Source: Diploptera punctata
Lineage: Eukaryota > Arthropoda > Insecta > Blattodea > Blaberidae
DNA: 64,000 nucleotides
Reading direction: 5' to 3'
Assembly: GCA_030220185.1 (NCBI GenBank)
Contig: JASPKZ010007428.1
Location: 589,501-653,500, forward strand
Shown here: positions 47,163-59,534 of the stretch, one piece after another
Position numbering within the stretch: position 1 is the stretch's first letter
How the letters are laid out: the number at the start of each line of letters is the position of its first letter
Notes under the pieces: generated by a model
The model's database searches: none
Told to the model about the DNA's origin: nothing
The model's input: the letters and a program-made list of their open reading frames with translations, nothing else
Program-made: the position numbers and the translations under genes

Positions 47163-47350
47163 AGAGTTCGTAGCCATGGTGTAGACGGAAGAGTCCCTAC
47201 ATTCCACTCCAGCGACCCGGGTTCGATTTCCGGCGGGGTAAGGGATTTTATATCTCCATCTTGGGTCTGGGTGTGGATCCTATGCTTGTGTCTATATGTG
47301 AGAATAAAATAAAGTTATCAAAAAGGTAAAACGAGAAGGGAAAAAATAAG
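47163..47350 (+). mobile_element. SINE-6, first of two adjacent copies
   Basis: tRNA-like head GTAGCCATGGTGTAGACGG, B box GGTTCGATTTC (47220-47230), then TATCTCCATCTTGGGTCTGG and an A-rich 3' part (GAATAAAATAAAGTTATCAA). Slightly shorter than the other copies at its 3' end. The next copy starts immediately. Confidence 0.88.
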
Positions 47351-47578
47351 GGTGTCCGTGTCGTGGCGTAGTTGGTCGAGTCACTACTTTCCACTCCGGC
47401 GACATGGGTTCGATTGCTGGCGGGGGTAGGAGATTTTAAATCTCCACCTTGGGTGTGGGTGTGTGTGTGTTCTGTCCTTGTGTGTAAGTGAGAATAACAA
47501 AGAAAGTTAACAAAACAGGTAAAACTAAAAAAGGCAAAAATGTAAAACAAGACGAAAAACAGTATAAACGAAAAAAAA
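47351..47578 (+). mobile_element. SINE-6, second adjacent copy
   Basis: Head GTGTCCGTGTCGTGGCGTAG, A box TGGCGTAGTTGG (47364-47375), B box GGTTCGATTGC (47407-47417), body TCTCCACCTTGGGTGTGGGT, 3' end GTAAAACAAGACGAAAAACA. A 176-residue minus frame over this copy is an artefact. Confidence 0.9.
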
Positions 47579-47841
47579 GAAGAAAAGCGACTAACCTGTT
47601 GTTTCCCTGAACTCTTCATATATACATACATAATCATTTTATACGTACATAAAAAATTTACACATTCATATACATCTGCACTCATACTTAAAAAGAAGAG
47701 GTATAACATTTTTCTCTCATCCATGACCGTATCTATGTGCCTGTCTTTGTAGGTGATTTCGTCCTTTGTACAGTACAAATATTAACCTACAGAAACACAC
47801 TTAAAATATACACACGTACATCCCACCCACATATATTAATA

Positions 47842-49378
47842 CACTGCTCAAAAAAATTAGAGGAACACTTGTAATAAATCGAATAAGTAATTGTTTTTTA
47901 AAGCTGTGATGCTGAAAGTTGGAGAATATGTAAATCGAATCATTAATTTTATCATTAGATACAAATGTTAAAGATCCATGGCCTAAATACAGAGAAATTA
48001 CCTCAAATAACAAATATAGAGAATTTTTTTTTATTTTGGAAGGCACTGGCCACTTCTAATTGGTAAGCTTCCTGATGTTGCTATAGTGACGAATATTGAT
48101 TATTGCCATGTTTATCGAAGTCTCTGACAAAATGAGGCATTTAAATGAGTTTGAAGTGTATCATGCTCTACATCTTTTACGACAAGGTCAATCTCTGCGA
48201 CAAGTGGCTAGAGAGCGTGGGGTTTCTCCTTCCGTGGTGTCCAGGTTACGCAACAGGCACAGAGAGACAGGTCAGTATTGCAGAAGACGTGGCCAGGGCC
48301 GTAAATTTAAAACAAGCCCCCAGGATGGCAGATACGTTGTTCTTTCTGCTCTTCGACAGCGTACAAAAACTGCAAAAGACCTGCAGAATGACCTTCACAT
48401 GGCTTCCGGAAATCGGGTTTCAGACCAAACCATAAGGAACAGATTAAGGAAAGAAAATATTTGTCCAAAAAAGGCCCATTAAAAAACCACGCTTAACAAA
48501 AATGGGCATAAGGCAGCAAGACGTACGTATGCTGAAAACCATGGTGATTGGAACTGAACTAGTGGGAGTCTGTGCTCTTCTCGGACGAATCCAGGTATCG
48601 TCTTACACGTTATGATGGTCAATTGGGGGTGTGAGGACGGCCAGAAGAATGATTTTCTGCAGAGGCTGTAAAGGGAATTGATAGATTTGGAGGAGGTTCC
48701 ATAATGGTGTGGGCCGGAGTTATGTACAACAATCGTACGGACCCTGTACTTGTTCCCCAGCGACTGAATGCTGTCCGGTATATCGAGCACGTTCTGGATG
48801 AGCATGTAGTGCCTGCTGCCATTGGAGTAGACCCTGGATTTCTGTTTATGCAGGATAATGCCAGGGCACATTCTGCGTCTGTCACCAGGGATTTCCCGAG
48901 GAGGAATGAAATTGAGGTAATGGAGTGGCCAGCGGTCAGCCCAGACCTCAACCCTCAACACTTGTGGGATCTTCTAGACAAGAAGGTCAGGAACCGATAT
49001 CAAGCTCTACAAACTCTGCAGAAAGTTGGAGATGCTCTGAAGGAAGAATGGAAGAATATCCCGCAAGAGGAAATCCAGAATCTTATTGGGAGTATGCCAC
49101 GAAGGTGCCAAAGTGTCATCGAATGTCGTGGAGGCCATACACGATTCTAACTCTATATAACGAGTGTTTAACTTTGAAAAATAAGCACAAGATTCAATTG
49201 CTTACATAGCGGAATTATTTGAAAAGTTAATTGTCAGCGTTATTCATTTGTTTTTACTGACATGAGCAATAAATAAATAACCACAAATAATTAATTTATT
49301 AATTTCATGTTTGTACCTTTATCCAATGAAAAAATATTTGCATATTTCATAGTGTTCCTCTAATTATTTTGAGCAGTG
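47842..49378 (+). mobile_element. Tc1-like DNA transposon, full length, inactive
   Basis: 28-bp terminal inverted repeats at 47842-47869 and 49351-49378 start CACTGCTCAAAA and end AGAGGAACACT, with a single mismatch. TA dinucleotides flank both ends (47840-47841 and 49379-49380), as expected for Tc1/mariner target duplication. Length is 1537 bp, typical of the family. The transposase gene inside is broken. Confidence 0.95.
48132..49150 (+). pseudogene. Tc1-like transposase, frameshifted, catalytic Glu lost
   Basis: Cut-and-paste transposase. The N-terminal part (48132-48482) has the paired HTH domain: LRQGQSLRQVARERGVSPSV and then GRKFKTSPQDGRY, ending at a premature TAA. From 48480 to 48700 the frame changes at least twice and a TGA lies at 48632-48634. 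The first catalytic Asp is in VLFSDESRY (codon 48584-48586), the second in FMQDNARAH (48854-48856). At the third site the text is SPDLNPQHLWDLL, where the family has two residues, the second a Glu, between P and H. That Glu is missing, apparently by a 3-base loss near 48954-48959. The spacing from the second Asp would be 34, so the family is DD34E. Clearly non-functional. An upstream in-frame ATG at 48108 is an alternative start. Confidence 0.93.
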
Positions 49379-49380
49379 TA

Positions 49381-49889
49381 GAATAAAATATATTTTACCT
49401 GGAAACGAACGTGAGATGTCCCAGTAGCCGATTTATATAACCAACATTGAGGTTTGAGCTATGTTTATATATAAAAACTATTCAGAATTGATTTCATTAA
49501 AAAAAAATAAGGCGCTCGATCGTACTGTTTAAGAGGGATAGTACACCTGTAACGTCGAAATAATTACACTTTTTAATTAATTTTTTTTAGAGTATAGTAT
49601 TTTCTTCAACCTAACGAAAGAAGATCTTAATTATCCATAGTAGTTCGAAATGTACTTACACGTCCATGCGTGTCCCTTGTTTCATCCCAGTCTCTCTCAG
49701 CTTTATCGCTTGTTTTCTGCAACTTTAATTTTCTGGAACGGTTTACATCATAACTAAATCGAATTAAAGACATTTGAATGCTATTTTACATACTAGAGTA
49801 TTTTTATCCATGCGAACATCATTATCTAAGATTTCTGATTTCTCACAAGTAATTTAATTGTTTTTAGAAATAAATAGGAGTGAGCCTTT
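49381..49889. other. no recognised content
   Basis: About 500 bases, A+T-rich. Confidence 0.5.
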
Positions 49890-50245
49890 AGCCTTGATTT
49901 CAGACAAGGCTATTAACTCGGCCCAACGTGTACAGGGGGCAAAATCCGTGACTGTAAACTGTTGGGTAATTCTTGACAGGCGCGTTATCATCGCGGGAGT
50001 GAACATTAAGAATCTTAGTGATTAAGTTCTGTCAAGGATCCAATATCTCGGGGTATAACGAGGGCCCCTGCCCAGGGATACGAGTGAAGACCTCAACGGT
50101 TGGATCGGCAAAAAGAACAAGCATTAATAAAGGCGAGACAAGAGGAAGAGGCAGCTCTCCACCTGGCGTTCTTACGGATGGAAGCATGTTGAAATGCTTT
50201 GTGGTGGCGGCCCCACCATTGGACTTAGCCTAGTCGGCAGCAGGA
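49890..50245. other. GC-richer block of unknown identity
   Basis: It includes GAGGGCCCCTGCCCAGGGAT and a 71-residue plus frame (50018-50233) rich in Gly, Ser and Lys. It lies just upstream of an RTE-like 3' scrap and may be the 5' part of a retroelement, but I recognise no motif. Confidence 0.35.
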
Positions 50246-50324
50246 AATTTAAATAAACGCGAACTTCCTAAACAGTATTCGGAGAGATCTAACGATGACG
50301 ACTCCATCAATTGCAAATATATAA

Positions 50325-50545
50325 TGTAAACTAGAGAATATACAAAAATGAATATAAATGGTTTGAACATATACAAAGAATGCCAATTAATCGTTTATCA
50401 AAACATATAATTTGTTATATACCTGATGGCCTAAGAAATGCAGGAAGACCGAAACGACGTTGGAAGGACGACCTGTGGCATATTGTGCAGCTGGGAGCGG
50501 AACGAACCAATGGACCCATATCTTGAAGATGACGATGTTGAAATA
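50325..50545 (+). mobile_element. RTE-like LINE 3' fragment
   Basis: The plus strand encodes YKWFEHIQRMPINRLSKHII, then GRPKRRWKDDLWHIV, QLGAERTNGPIS and a stop, then GAAGATGACGATG. This is the canonical C-terminus and tail of an RTE-like LINE. Confidence 0.85.
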
Positions 50546-51634
50546 GGAGTGAATATTTAAAAAATACTAATAAAGATATTAATTGGGAGTAAAAATACTT
50601 ACCAAATATCCTAGATATTGTTGTTGATTTAGACCTTTAAAACATTTCAGTGCAAGAATCATGCTGATATATAATTACTTGTAAGGTCTATGATATAAAC
50701 GATTTACGGGTGCAAACATGTGTAAATTTTATGCTATTTTTAGTGATAAAATTTGGCATTTTAATATTCTGAAAAGTGTTTACAAGGGTACTGTTTGTTT
50801 ATTAAACATGCAAGGATTAGTTCATGTAGCCTTTATAATAGCTGAGTTATGTAAAAATATTTTCACCAATTTTTTTTCTCGTAAAGGAGTACCTCTCCTC
50901 TTAGTTTACCAGCGTACTCTTTAATCTGCCACATGCGACTTTCTTATTATTCGTCTTAGATTGTAATATCTTAGCGCTTGGCACCCTATCTCCATTTTTA
51001 CGAAATGTTTTAATTTGCATGCCCGTACAGGGGTTAGTATCTCAATACAGATAATAAAAGAACCTGAAGTGTGAAATAAGATTCCACTGTGGAATATTTA
51101 TAATTTTTACTTTATCTCGGAAACAAATTGTAAAAGAACTCTGTTTACTTATTAATTTATGATGATCGTGTGGATTGTCCTAATTTGCACAATATTTTTC
51201 TTTTTGTGTTCATTGATTCAACACTTTTACATATGGGGGTTATATTATAAATCTCATGGCATGATAACTGTACTTCAGAGTTATTGATAAAAATATTCTA
51301 GCAAAAGCAATTATTTCCACCGACATTTGTAACACGTGTTAATTTATGAATAAGTAAACACTATAATATCCTTAGAATACAAGAGATTATGTCACTAGTT
51401 CAATATATTAACAATTATATTTCTAGATAAAAGGAAGACAAGGAGTGCATCCAATTATATTATTTATTCAAAGATAATATTTCTCGTACGCAACTAAAAT
51501 TGTTTCAGTAATGTTAATTTAATTGAAAACATCGTTTGTAAATGAGTCTAGATGTATGATAATGTCTATAGGGTGGGTGCAAGGACAAGCAAAGAGATAA
51601 GAGTCAAGAACCTTCAGAATACAGTTCTAAATTC
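50546..51634. other. no recognised content
   Basis: About 1.1 kb, A+T-rich. The 68-residue frame at 50718-50924 has no recognised features. Confidence 0.5.
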
Positions 51635-52150
51635 ATATAAAATAGGTGAATGCATCAGTATATCTAAAAATATGTCGTAAAAAATTACGTTATTTGCACT
51701 ATATGGATGAGAAACATGGTCTCTTATTTTAAAGGGGGTGAAAATACTAGGAGTATTTGAGGAAAAGATTATTTGGAAAGTTTTAGATCAAAGAGGGAGG
51801 AGGAGACAGGTGAGTAGAGAAGACTACATGACTATGAGCTACATGTTCTTTGTAGATAACCATATACAATAAGAAGAGTTCGATATTATAGACTGCGATG
51901 GACAAGAACTGTTGTACGAATGAGGGATGGAAGACGGTCATACAAACTTTTAGTAGGATGATTAGAAGGAAAGCGCCCAGTTGATAGTATAAGAGTGAGT
52001 GGGAGATTAATATTAGCTGTGATTAGAGGGGGCGAATTATACAGGGTATGATCGGAAAATATTGACTGACGATAGGAATATATGGAGAGGATATGTGTGT
52101 ACAACCATGAACGTCCGAGTTCGATAGTGCCCGTGCCGTTGCCGTTGAGT
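51635..52150 (+). mobile_element. LINE-A, decayed plus-strand copy
   Basis: TATATGGATGAGAAACATGG matches the YGCETW stretch; TATTATAGACTGCGATGGAC and GAAGGAAAGCGCCCAGTTG follow. It closes with GAGTTCGATAGTGCCCGTG, the 3' terminus. Many frameshifts. Confidence 0.85.
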
Positions 52151-53363
52151 TAGAGAGTAAATTGTATATCCTAATAAAATGTTATTTCCAATTTTTTCAG
52201 AGCCTTTTACTTATTTTTCTTCTCCTTCATCTTCTTAAACAGTTTTACAGTTCAATCTGAAACTTCGCCTACTTAACTGTAATCCTATATTCTTATCGTC
52301 TTTGGACTGATCCTTAAATTAGGGATCTTACATTGTTCTTTAAATTAAGCTTTCAATCCCTCTATCACTGATTTTGGCTGCTACTCCTACATTTCACTTG
52401 TGATTATTTTACTAGTACTTAATGAGTCACTCTTTCCTCGTCCAATATTTCTCAAAACCTAGCATTCCATAAATAATTTTTTCTCTATTTTCTTTCATAG
52501 TTACAAACGCACATTGTGATTTATTTTATAACCGTTGTTGGGCTGTTTGCTAATTGTTTGCGACTTCCATAATTCGTAGTTTGTTCTAAACTCAAAATTT
52601 AACAAAACAAGAGTGATCAAATGAATGTTGAATCAACGGTTGTTTTCGTAGAAACATCGCTTATGATGAGCAGAAATTATTAGTACAGATTTTACAAACC
52701 AAGTGTCCATCACGGATTCAAATTATCGTTGTGTAATGCATTCTGATAACGATATAAAATAAAAATTTCTGATTTGTGATGGAGCTGAAACCAATATGCA
52801 TGTAGTCCGTCATTTCTAATGCTACTTCGCTGTTTATCGGTTAGCATCATATTACATGATATGTGTCATGGAAAATTGAAACTTATATATACTATATATG
52901 CGAGTTATTTGCCATTGTTGTATGGGTTTTGTTAATTCTAAGCAAATATTTGTTTGGTGCATGACATCAGGCTTAACAAAACTTCAATACAATGTTTTAA
53001 ACATGGATATGCATGAGTAACATTACACCATTACGTAATCTCACGTCCAATATGCAGAATTCATTATATTGGTTGCATCCACAAATATCTTCATTATACA
53101 GGCTCTCACAGCAACTGTAGTAAAATTTAATATCTAAAATATTAGATATTTATATTTGCTTGTTTATTATTTATTTGTTATTTTGTTAACTACTTCTCTA
53201 TTAAATCAGAGGAAAAAATACGTATTATTTTTAAATGACGTGTAAAATAGTAGAAGAAAATTAAATTAAACCAAAATTAATATACCAAAAATTGCGAGTT
53301 TTATTAAAAACTAAAACATATAAGTTCTAATAGCAATCTTACTTTTAATGATATTATTAATAA

Positions 53364-53402
<39 letters not shown>

Positions 53403-56370
53403 AATATTACTACTTCAAATTTCTTTTCCACTAGAAAAATAAAGGCTTCAATTTTACATAAACACTTTTTAAACTATACAAGAAAGCATTATTAATTAAA
53501 CTATACCAGAAAGCATTATTAATTATAATAGGCAGAATACATTTACTATAAACATTAATTAATGTTACGGTAAAAGTGTATTAGCTTATGTAATAAATGT
53601 TATATAGATAAGCGTCATGCTGACAACCAAAGTTAACCATATATGTATATTATATATATAATTTTAAAATGAATTTAATATACGGAATATTTTGATTTCC
53701 GGTGGAAGGGATTACATTTGCAGGAAATAGACACAGTACTTGTTCAGTGGTGACATATGCTACGTTTGGGAATATTAAGCAAGTGGTTATGACGTGATCG
53801 TGTGTTTAAATTATATTTGTAGGATAAATACTATGAAACTACAGGCTAAGAAACGTGAAATCCAAATATGAATTATCTTGAATAGACAGTTGAACTTTTT
53901 CCGCTCTTACAAACAATTCGTGAGAAAATGGATAAATGTGAACGTATACTGCAGTATTAATTATACACCTAATGCATCTATTTTGAATACAGTATGTTGC
54001 AGATTCCAAGCGGTCCGTCGCTGTGATTAATCTTCATACTTGGATAATATTGCATATAAAGTTAGTAATACTGTAAATGCAAATAGCTGTTTTAATAAGA
54101 TGAGATATGTAGTAATATGTAATGAGATAGAGACCATAGATAAAGGAATATCAAGTGTAGTATTATATTACATATTTTACCAAATTTAGTTTATTTGAAC
54201 CTAAGTTTTCATGAACCGCAGATTATATAATTGACGCAAATCTATGCTAAATTTAGGGGTTTTAGGGAAAAAATGGGTAATTTTATTTAAGTATTTTTGG
54301 GGATAATAAAACGCTGTTTTAAATATTATTTCTGTAAAGTTCAAACTGTCACATAACATGGATATGGTACAAATCGCAAGATATTTTGACAGTTCGAATT
54401 TTACAGAAAGCATAATTCATATATAAGACAGTTTTTTTAATTACATCAAATTCTACCAAAACGGATTAACCAGGTCCTAAATTATTTCTAATATAAATAT
54501 AACACATGAATTAACGCATTTTCATAAGAATATTTTTTAAGATCATAGAACGAAATATTTTAACCGAAGTGTTGTCCATACTTTCATCCTCAATATGTTT
54601 TTGTGCAAAACACGTATAAACATGTATGTACCCAGACAAATGTTCATATTTTAAAACTGTGCAAATACAATATTAATTGAATAATAACAGTAAACTATAA
54701 AATACTATTTCCTTCATTAGAGTAAATATTCTTAACCAATTATAATTATATTCGTTCTGTTTTATTGAAGGGCGTGTAATGTTATTACTTTATCTGGTAA
54801 TGCCTATGTAAATAAATATTCTTCATCGTACATAGCTACAATATGCATGGAATCCAAAATGTTTCATATGACCCAATTCATACGAATGGAGGGAAAAGAG
54901 TTTCCTGAAAAGTTATCATTTTTGTACATGTAAGTTATTCTCCCCGCGATGGGGAATTATATGTTTTAAATATAAAAAGCAAACATTTCATTGAAGAAAT
55001 GTAAAAGAGATAGGTATGTTATTTTCAGTTTAGATGTTTTTCCAATATTCCTGAAACAGTTGTCGAATCGCTTGCGAGAATTTAATGGCCGATTACACTC
55101 ATTAGAGTAACCTATGAGATATGCATTTTTATTCAAATTTTCCGAATCCAAGATAATTATTAATTTTACAAACCGAAAGGGAAGAAGAAAAAATAATATT
55201 CTATATCGGGAAAGCACGATGCCTTAGGAATTTTAGGCGAAGTGCTAGAGGACTGACAATGACAATTGTGAATCTGGTGTGGTAATGGCGTTATCTCAAG
55301 ACGTTTCGTTTGCCCACCAACATTTGCAGTGGCAGCACCATCAGTTTAATTGGTTTACTTGCCTCAAACTGGTTAGCATCTAGTCTAGTGTTTGCAGGGA
55401 CAAGCAGTCATCTGCAGCCAGACTTAATTCATTTACTGCCTAATTCTTGCAATAGGCATCAACAGATTAGGACACGTGTGCGAACGACAAAGGACTCACT
55501 AACGAAGTAGCGGAGTGGCTCATGTCCCCAGCCCGTTTACAATAATATAATTTAACTTATCACCCAATATACTACAAACTGCATGTATTGAGGAGTTCCA
55601 CTTTGAAATTATATAAAAGATTCACCGAAATGAACCTAATTACATTCATTTTAAATGAATTGCTAAATACTAAAACATTCTCATTCATCCAATCTTTTAT
55701 TTTCAGAAAACCAAAAAAGAAAAAAAAAGTAAAGTTGATTTTTTATTACCAGTTCTTTAACTAAAATCTTGTAGCAAAATAACAATATTCACAAACAGGA
55801 CCATTGATTTCCAAATTAAAAACAGGTTTTTCCGGGGGAAAACAGTATGGTGCCCACGGCGGACTTCAACGTGCGAGCTGATTTTGGAGACTAGTGCTGT
55901 CAATTTAGCTATAGATGGAAAATAATGCCCTAAAATTCATTAGCTTCAATGGGTCAAAATAACACTTACCACTGTTTTTTTTGAAGGCACAAGATTTTAA
56001 CCATCATTTAAATCACGAACATTTTTATTCAATTCTCATACAAAACTAAAAAAGGGTATTTTAGAATAGTCTATAAGTAACAAAATTCGTTTGACTTAAC
56101 AATTGCTAGTACAACCACCTTATTAGAATAAAAGATTCTCCACCCGCTCAATAGTAATCCGAATCCAAACCGTATTTTATGACATTAATAAATCCACATA
56201 GTCTCTATTTACTTACCAATCATATATTCTTCATCACTTGAACATTCGTATTAACCACTTTTTAACTCGACACATATCTCAGTTTATGTGGATATCATAT
56301 TGCTCACACAAACATGGCTTCATCAGGATTCCGGTTTTGGTACCAATGACTATAAAAACTGTTAAAACTA
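52151..56370. other. Long A+T-rich stretch, little recognisable content
   Basis: About 4.2 kb with short frames only. An AAT tract lies at 53365-53398. A short duplication, ACTATACAAGAAAGCATTAT against ACTATACCAGAAAGCATTAT, sits at 53474-53530. A less A+T-rich patch at 55300-55520 is unexplained. Nothing supports a gene. Confidence 0.5.
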
Positions 56371-57895
56371 CATGTGAAGATATAGTTGCTTATCAAAAAT
56401 AGCATTCCAGTCTTTGTAAATGGTGTTGATATATCTAAATTCAATTCTATACATATTGATTTCCTATTAAATTATATCCCAGTTCTACGTGCAATCAATA
56501 GATCCCTAAATCTTTGTAAATTCAACTTCGTTGAGAATGTGAAAACTTCTTGCATTCTTAAAAAAATGTCAATAACCATATTACTGTAGGCGATATTAAC
56601 ATTCAATCTTAGAAAATTAATTAGGTAGTTGTATCAAAATATATATGGAAGGTATGCACGAATATTGTTATTTAAATTAAGCTATTATCATTCGAATCTG
56701 ACTCATATATTTCTGAAAAGATAAGTAATCTAACTTTGAACCTGGAATGTACAGTAGCGCTATTGCAGATTATACGACGTTTGCTTTATTTTTGACCCCA
56801 CACTAAATTTGAAGCATAGATCCTATTGAAATCCTTCGTTATTACAAGCAAATTATACATTTTAAAGACCTAAATCCCAACTTAATAACTGAATTGGGAT
56901 TCGGTTTTGAACTGTAAAGATGCAGAAATATGTTTTGATAAATTTTATACCATACGTAGCCTTATATTCAAATTTAGCACTAATGCCCCTTCTACTATTT
57001 CCAGCAAACACAAAATAATTAAACCTTGGATTACATCTGGTATTGTTAAACCAATAAGAACTGCAAATAAAATTGCGAGGCAACTAAAACGGCAATATTT
57101 GAATACAGAATTATTCAGGAAATACAAGTTACATACAACAATATGCTAACACTTGTGATGATTTTTTTAAATTAAATATTATTCTGATAAAAATAACAAT
57201 AATGGAAATGACCAGAAAAGATTTTGGCAGACTGTCAACGAGGCCACTGTTATTTACGGCAGAATCTAGCTTGAGGATTCAGAAGCACCTTTGCCTTTCG
57301 TTTACAATTTCTAGTAAAATGGTTTAATTATTAAAATAAAAAATCAGGAAGGTCAGCATATTAAGAATAAAAGTTATATTGCCAATGAATTTGATAAGCG
57401 TGTTACTGAGCTTGGACACAACAATTGTTGCAAATATAAATAAAAAAACATTTAATTATTTTCACTGAGTGAAAATAAGGAAATATCATATTTAACGATT
57501 TTCTTCCCTTTAAGTAAAACTGATATTATCAACAATATGAAACTAATAAAAAACAATGTATCTCCAGATGTGGACGGATTAATAAATAATAATCTTAAAC
57601 TTATTGTTAGAACTGTAGCAAAGCTATTTACTTGTATATTTGATTTCTGCGTTTGTTAAGGAAATTTTCCACCAGCACTTAAACGAGCCGTGATTGCTCC
57701 AATACTCAAGACCGGTGACAAAATTAACTTTTACTACTATGGGCCTGTATCATTCTTACCAATTAAAAACAAATAATAATGTGTATAAATACACGATTAA
57801 TAAACTTCTTTGAAAAAAAGTTTGATGAAAAGGAATCAGTTTGGTTTAAGACAAAACATGATTTGGAAATGGATGCCAGTTTAAGTGACATCCCT
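56371..57895 (+). mobile_element. LINE-C piece 1 (endonuclease end, linker, start of RT)
   Basis: Jockey/CR1-like LINE. Near 56400-56560 the text IPVFVNGVDISKFNSIHIDF then AINRSLNLCKFNFVE fits the APE endonuclease region. 56907-57149 carries HKIIKPWITSGIVKPIRTAN, a linker motif of these LINEs. 57510-57760 carries NNVSPDVDGLINNN and LKRAVIAPILKTGDK, the first RT motifs, and about 57840 has a decayed NQFGLRQ. There are frequent stops and shifts. The element is cut near 57895. Confidence 0.82.
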
Positions 57896-58076
57896 AATTA
57901 CGTGATAAAATTTTAATTCGTTGCCTCTGATTTTAATGTTTCAGAAATCAGATTCAGAGTTACTCCAGACTTGTCATGAGCTTTCTGTTTTCCATTTCAT
58001 AGCTTCTTCCACCTTCCGAAATCCAATACAAAATCTCAAAAGCCACCGTGATGTTGAAAGTGGTTGAATAAGTAAC

Positions 58077-58135
<59 letters not shown>

Positions 58136-58777
58136 GACTGTCCTTGTGGAAAAATTTTCTATATTTTGGCTGTTTATCTAATAGTTATATAACATTCTTG
58201 TATTGTATTTTAGTATCAACCTAACCAAGTGATACTTGACTCTTAACGATATAGAAGGATAATAATGGTATCATTCTTCTTAAAAAATGATATTATTATT
58301 TTATCACTCATGTTTAACCGTGTGGATGTGGCCGGTAAGAAGAAAGTTCATAAGAATATTAATAAGCTTTTGTGTAATTTACATTTCGTAGAATCCAGTT
58401 GTATTAAAATTGCATATTTTACTCATTACCAGGGTTATAACAATTAACACTAGGACGGCTAAGTAGTCTTCTGATTCAAACCAATTTCCTAAAAGCATAC
58501 CTTCATTGTTCGTTAAATTATTGAGTTTTTGTATTTTCAATTTGCTTTGTTATTTCTCCAAAATATTATTATTACTATTATATGCTCATGTTTGTAGAGA
58601 ACACTATTTTTGCTAGAAAGAAAGATGGTATATTTATTGCAGACATTTTTATCATCATATGTATTCTTAACATTGTTATTTAATGTTAAGTCTATTTTTA
58701 TAGAGAAATACGCCTAAATATTAAATGTGTTTGATATGACATGAACATTTTGTATTTTCCCTCATATAACTTTAATA
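57896..58777. other. Insertion in LINE-C, origin unknown
   Basis: Separates LINE-C pieces 1 and 2. It holds a CT microsatellite and no recognised frame. It could be one or more decayed insertions. Confidence 0.45.
58079..58134. repeat. CT microsatellite
   Basis: About 27 uninterrupted CT units. Confidence 0.96.
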
Positions 58778-59183
58778 AATGACCAATTATATAATCAATT
58801 GAGTTGGTGTTTACTTGATGAAAATCCATATTTATTAATTAAATAAAAATAAAACGTAATGTTATTTGATTTTCATATTTATTATATAATTCAGTGACAG
58901 CTGTTTCGGTACACTGTACCTTCTTCAGACATGTTAACAAATTATGAATTGTGTTCCAACTGATCTAAGCAACAATACAACAATATATATTTAAATTAAA
59001 AAATTTAAAAATGTAAATAAATATTGTTGTATTGTTGCTTAGATCAGTTGGAACACAATTCATAATTTAACATTTTTGAAGAAGGTACAGTGTACCGAAA
59101 CAGCTGTCACTGAATTACATAGTAAATATGAAAATCAAATAGAACTACGTTTTATTTTCATTTAATTAATAATGACCAATTAT
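58778..59183. mobile_element. Foldback II with hammerhead-like cores and 13-bp target duplication
   Basis: AATGACCAATTAT occurs at 58778-58790 and 59171-59183, an exact 13-bp duplication. Inside, a leader of 43 bases precedes two inverted arms (58834 to about 58985 and about 59022 to 59170). In the left arm, minus strand, the core is CTGAAGA (58922-58928), the stem GGTAC/GTACC with loop AGT, then GAAAC (GAAA at 58904-58907). In the right arm, plus strand, it is TTGAAGA (59076-59082), the same stem, GAAAC. CAGCTG follows both. CUGANGA and GAAA are the fixed parts of a hammerhead. Layout is the same as foldback I although the sequences differ. Confidence 0.8.
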
Positions 59184-59534
59184 GTTTTATTTTTAATTTA
59201 TAAGCTTTTGTTTTAATGTAACGAAATTAGTATGCCACTATCACAGATTTAGGAGCCATATCACGTATTGAGGAATCCTTGTCTTGGAGAAAAATAGGTA
59301 GGCCTATTTGGTCACAACTATATATCGATTTCGAGTGAATTAAAAAAATAATCTAAAGAAAGTTCATATAATGTTTATGTATTCACATTTGGTCGCAAAT
59401 ATAAAAAAAAAAATTACATTTGCAAAGAAAACAAAAAAACTATCGCCATGGAATTATGCAACCTTGCTTTACAGAGAATGCAATTATGAATGCCACCTCA
59501 AAAATAATTCATAACTTTAACTCTTATATCTACA
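59184..59534. other. Remainder of insertion in LINE-C
   Basis: A+T-rich, no recognised content, up to where LINE-C text resumes. Confidence 0.45.

Noticed and set aside
47248..47778. 176-residue minus frame, the longest non-LINE frame
   Set aside because: It overlaps the two SINE-6 copies on the opposite strand and is A+T-biased low-complexity text; no domain seen.
48479..48961. 160-residue minus frame
   Set aside because: Antisense of the broken Tc1-like transposase, whose plus-strand motifs are unmistakable.
55310..55510. 66-residue plus frame in a less A+T-rich patch
   Set aside because: No motif, no start context worth noting, and no repeat partner; left unassigned.
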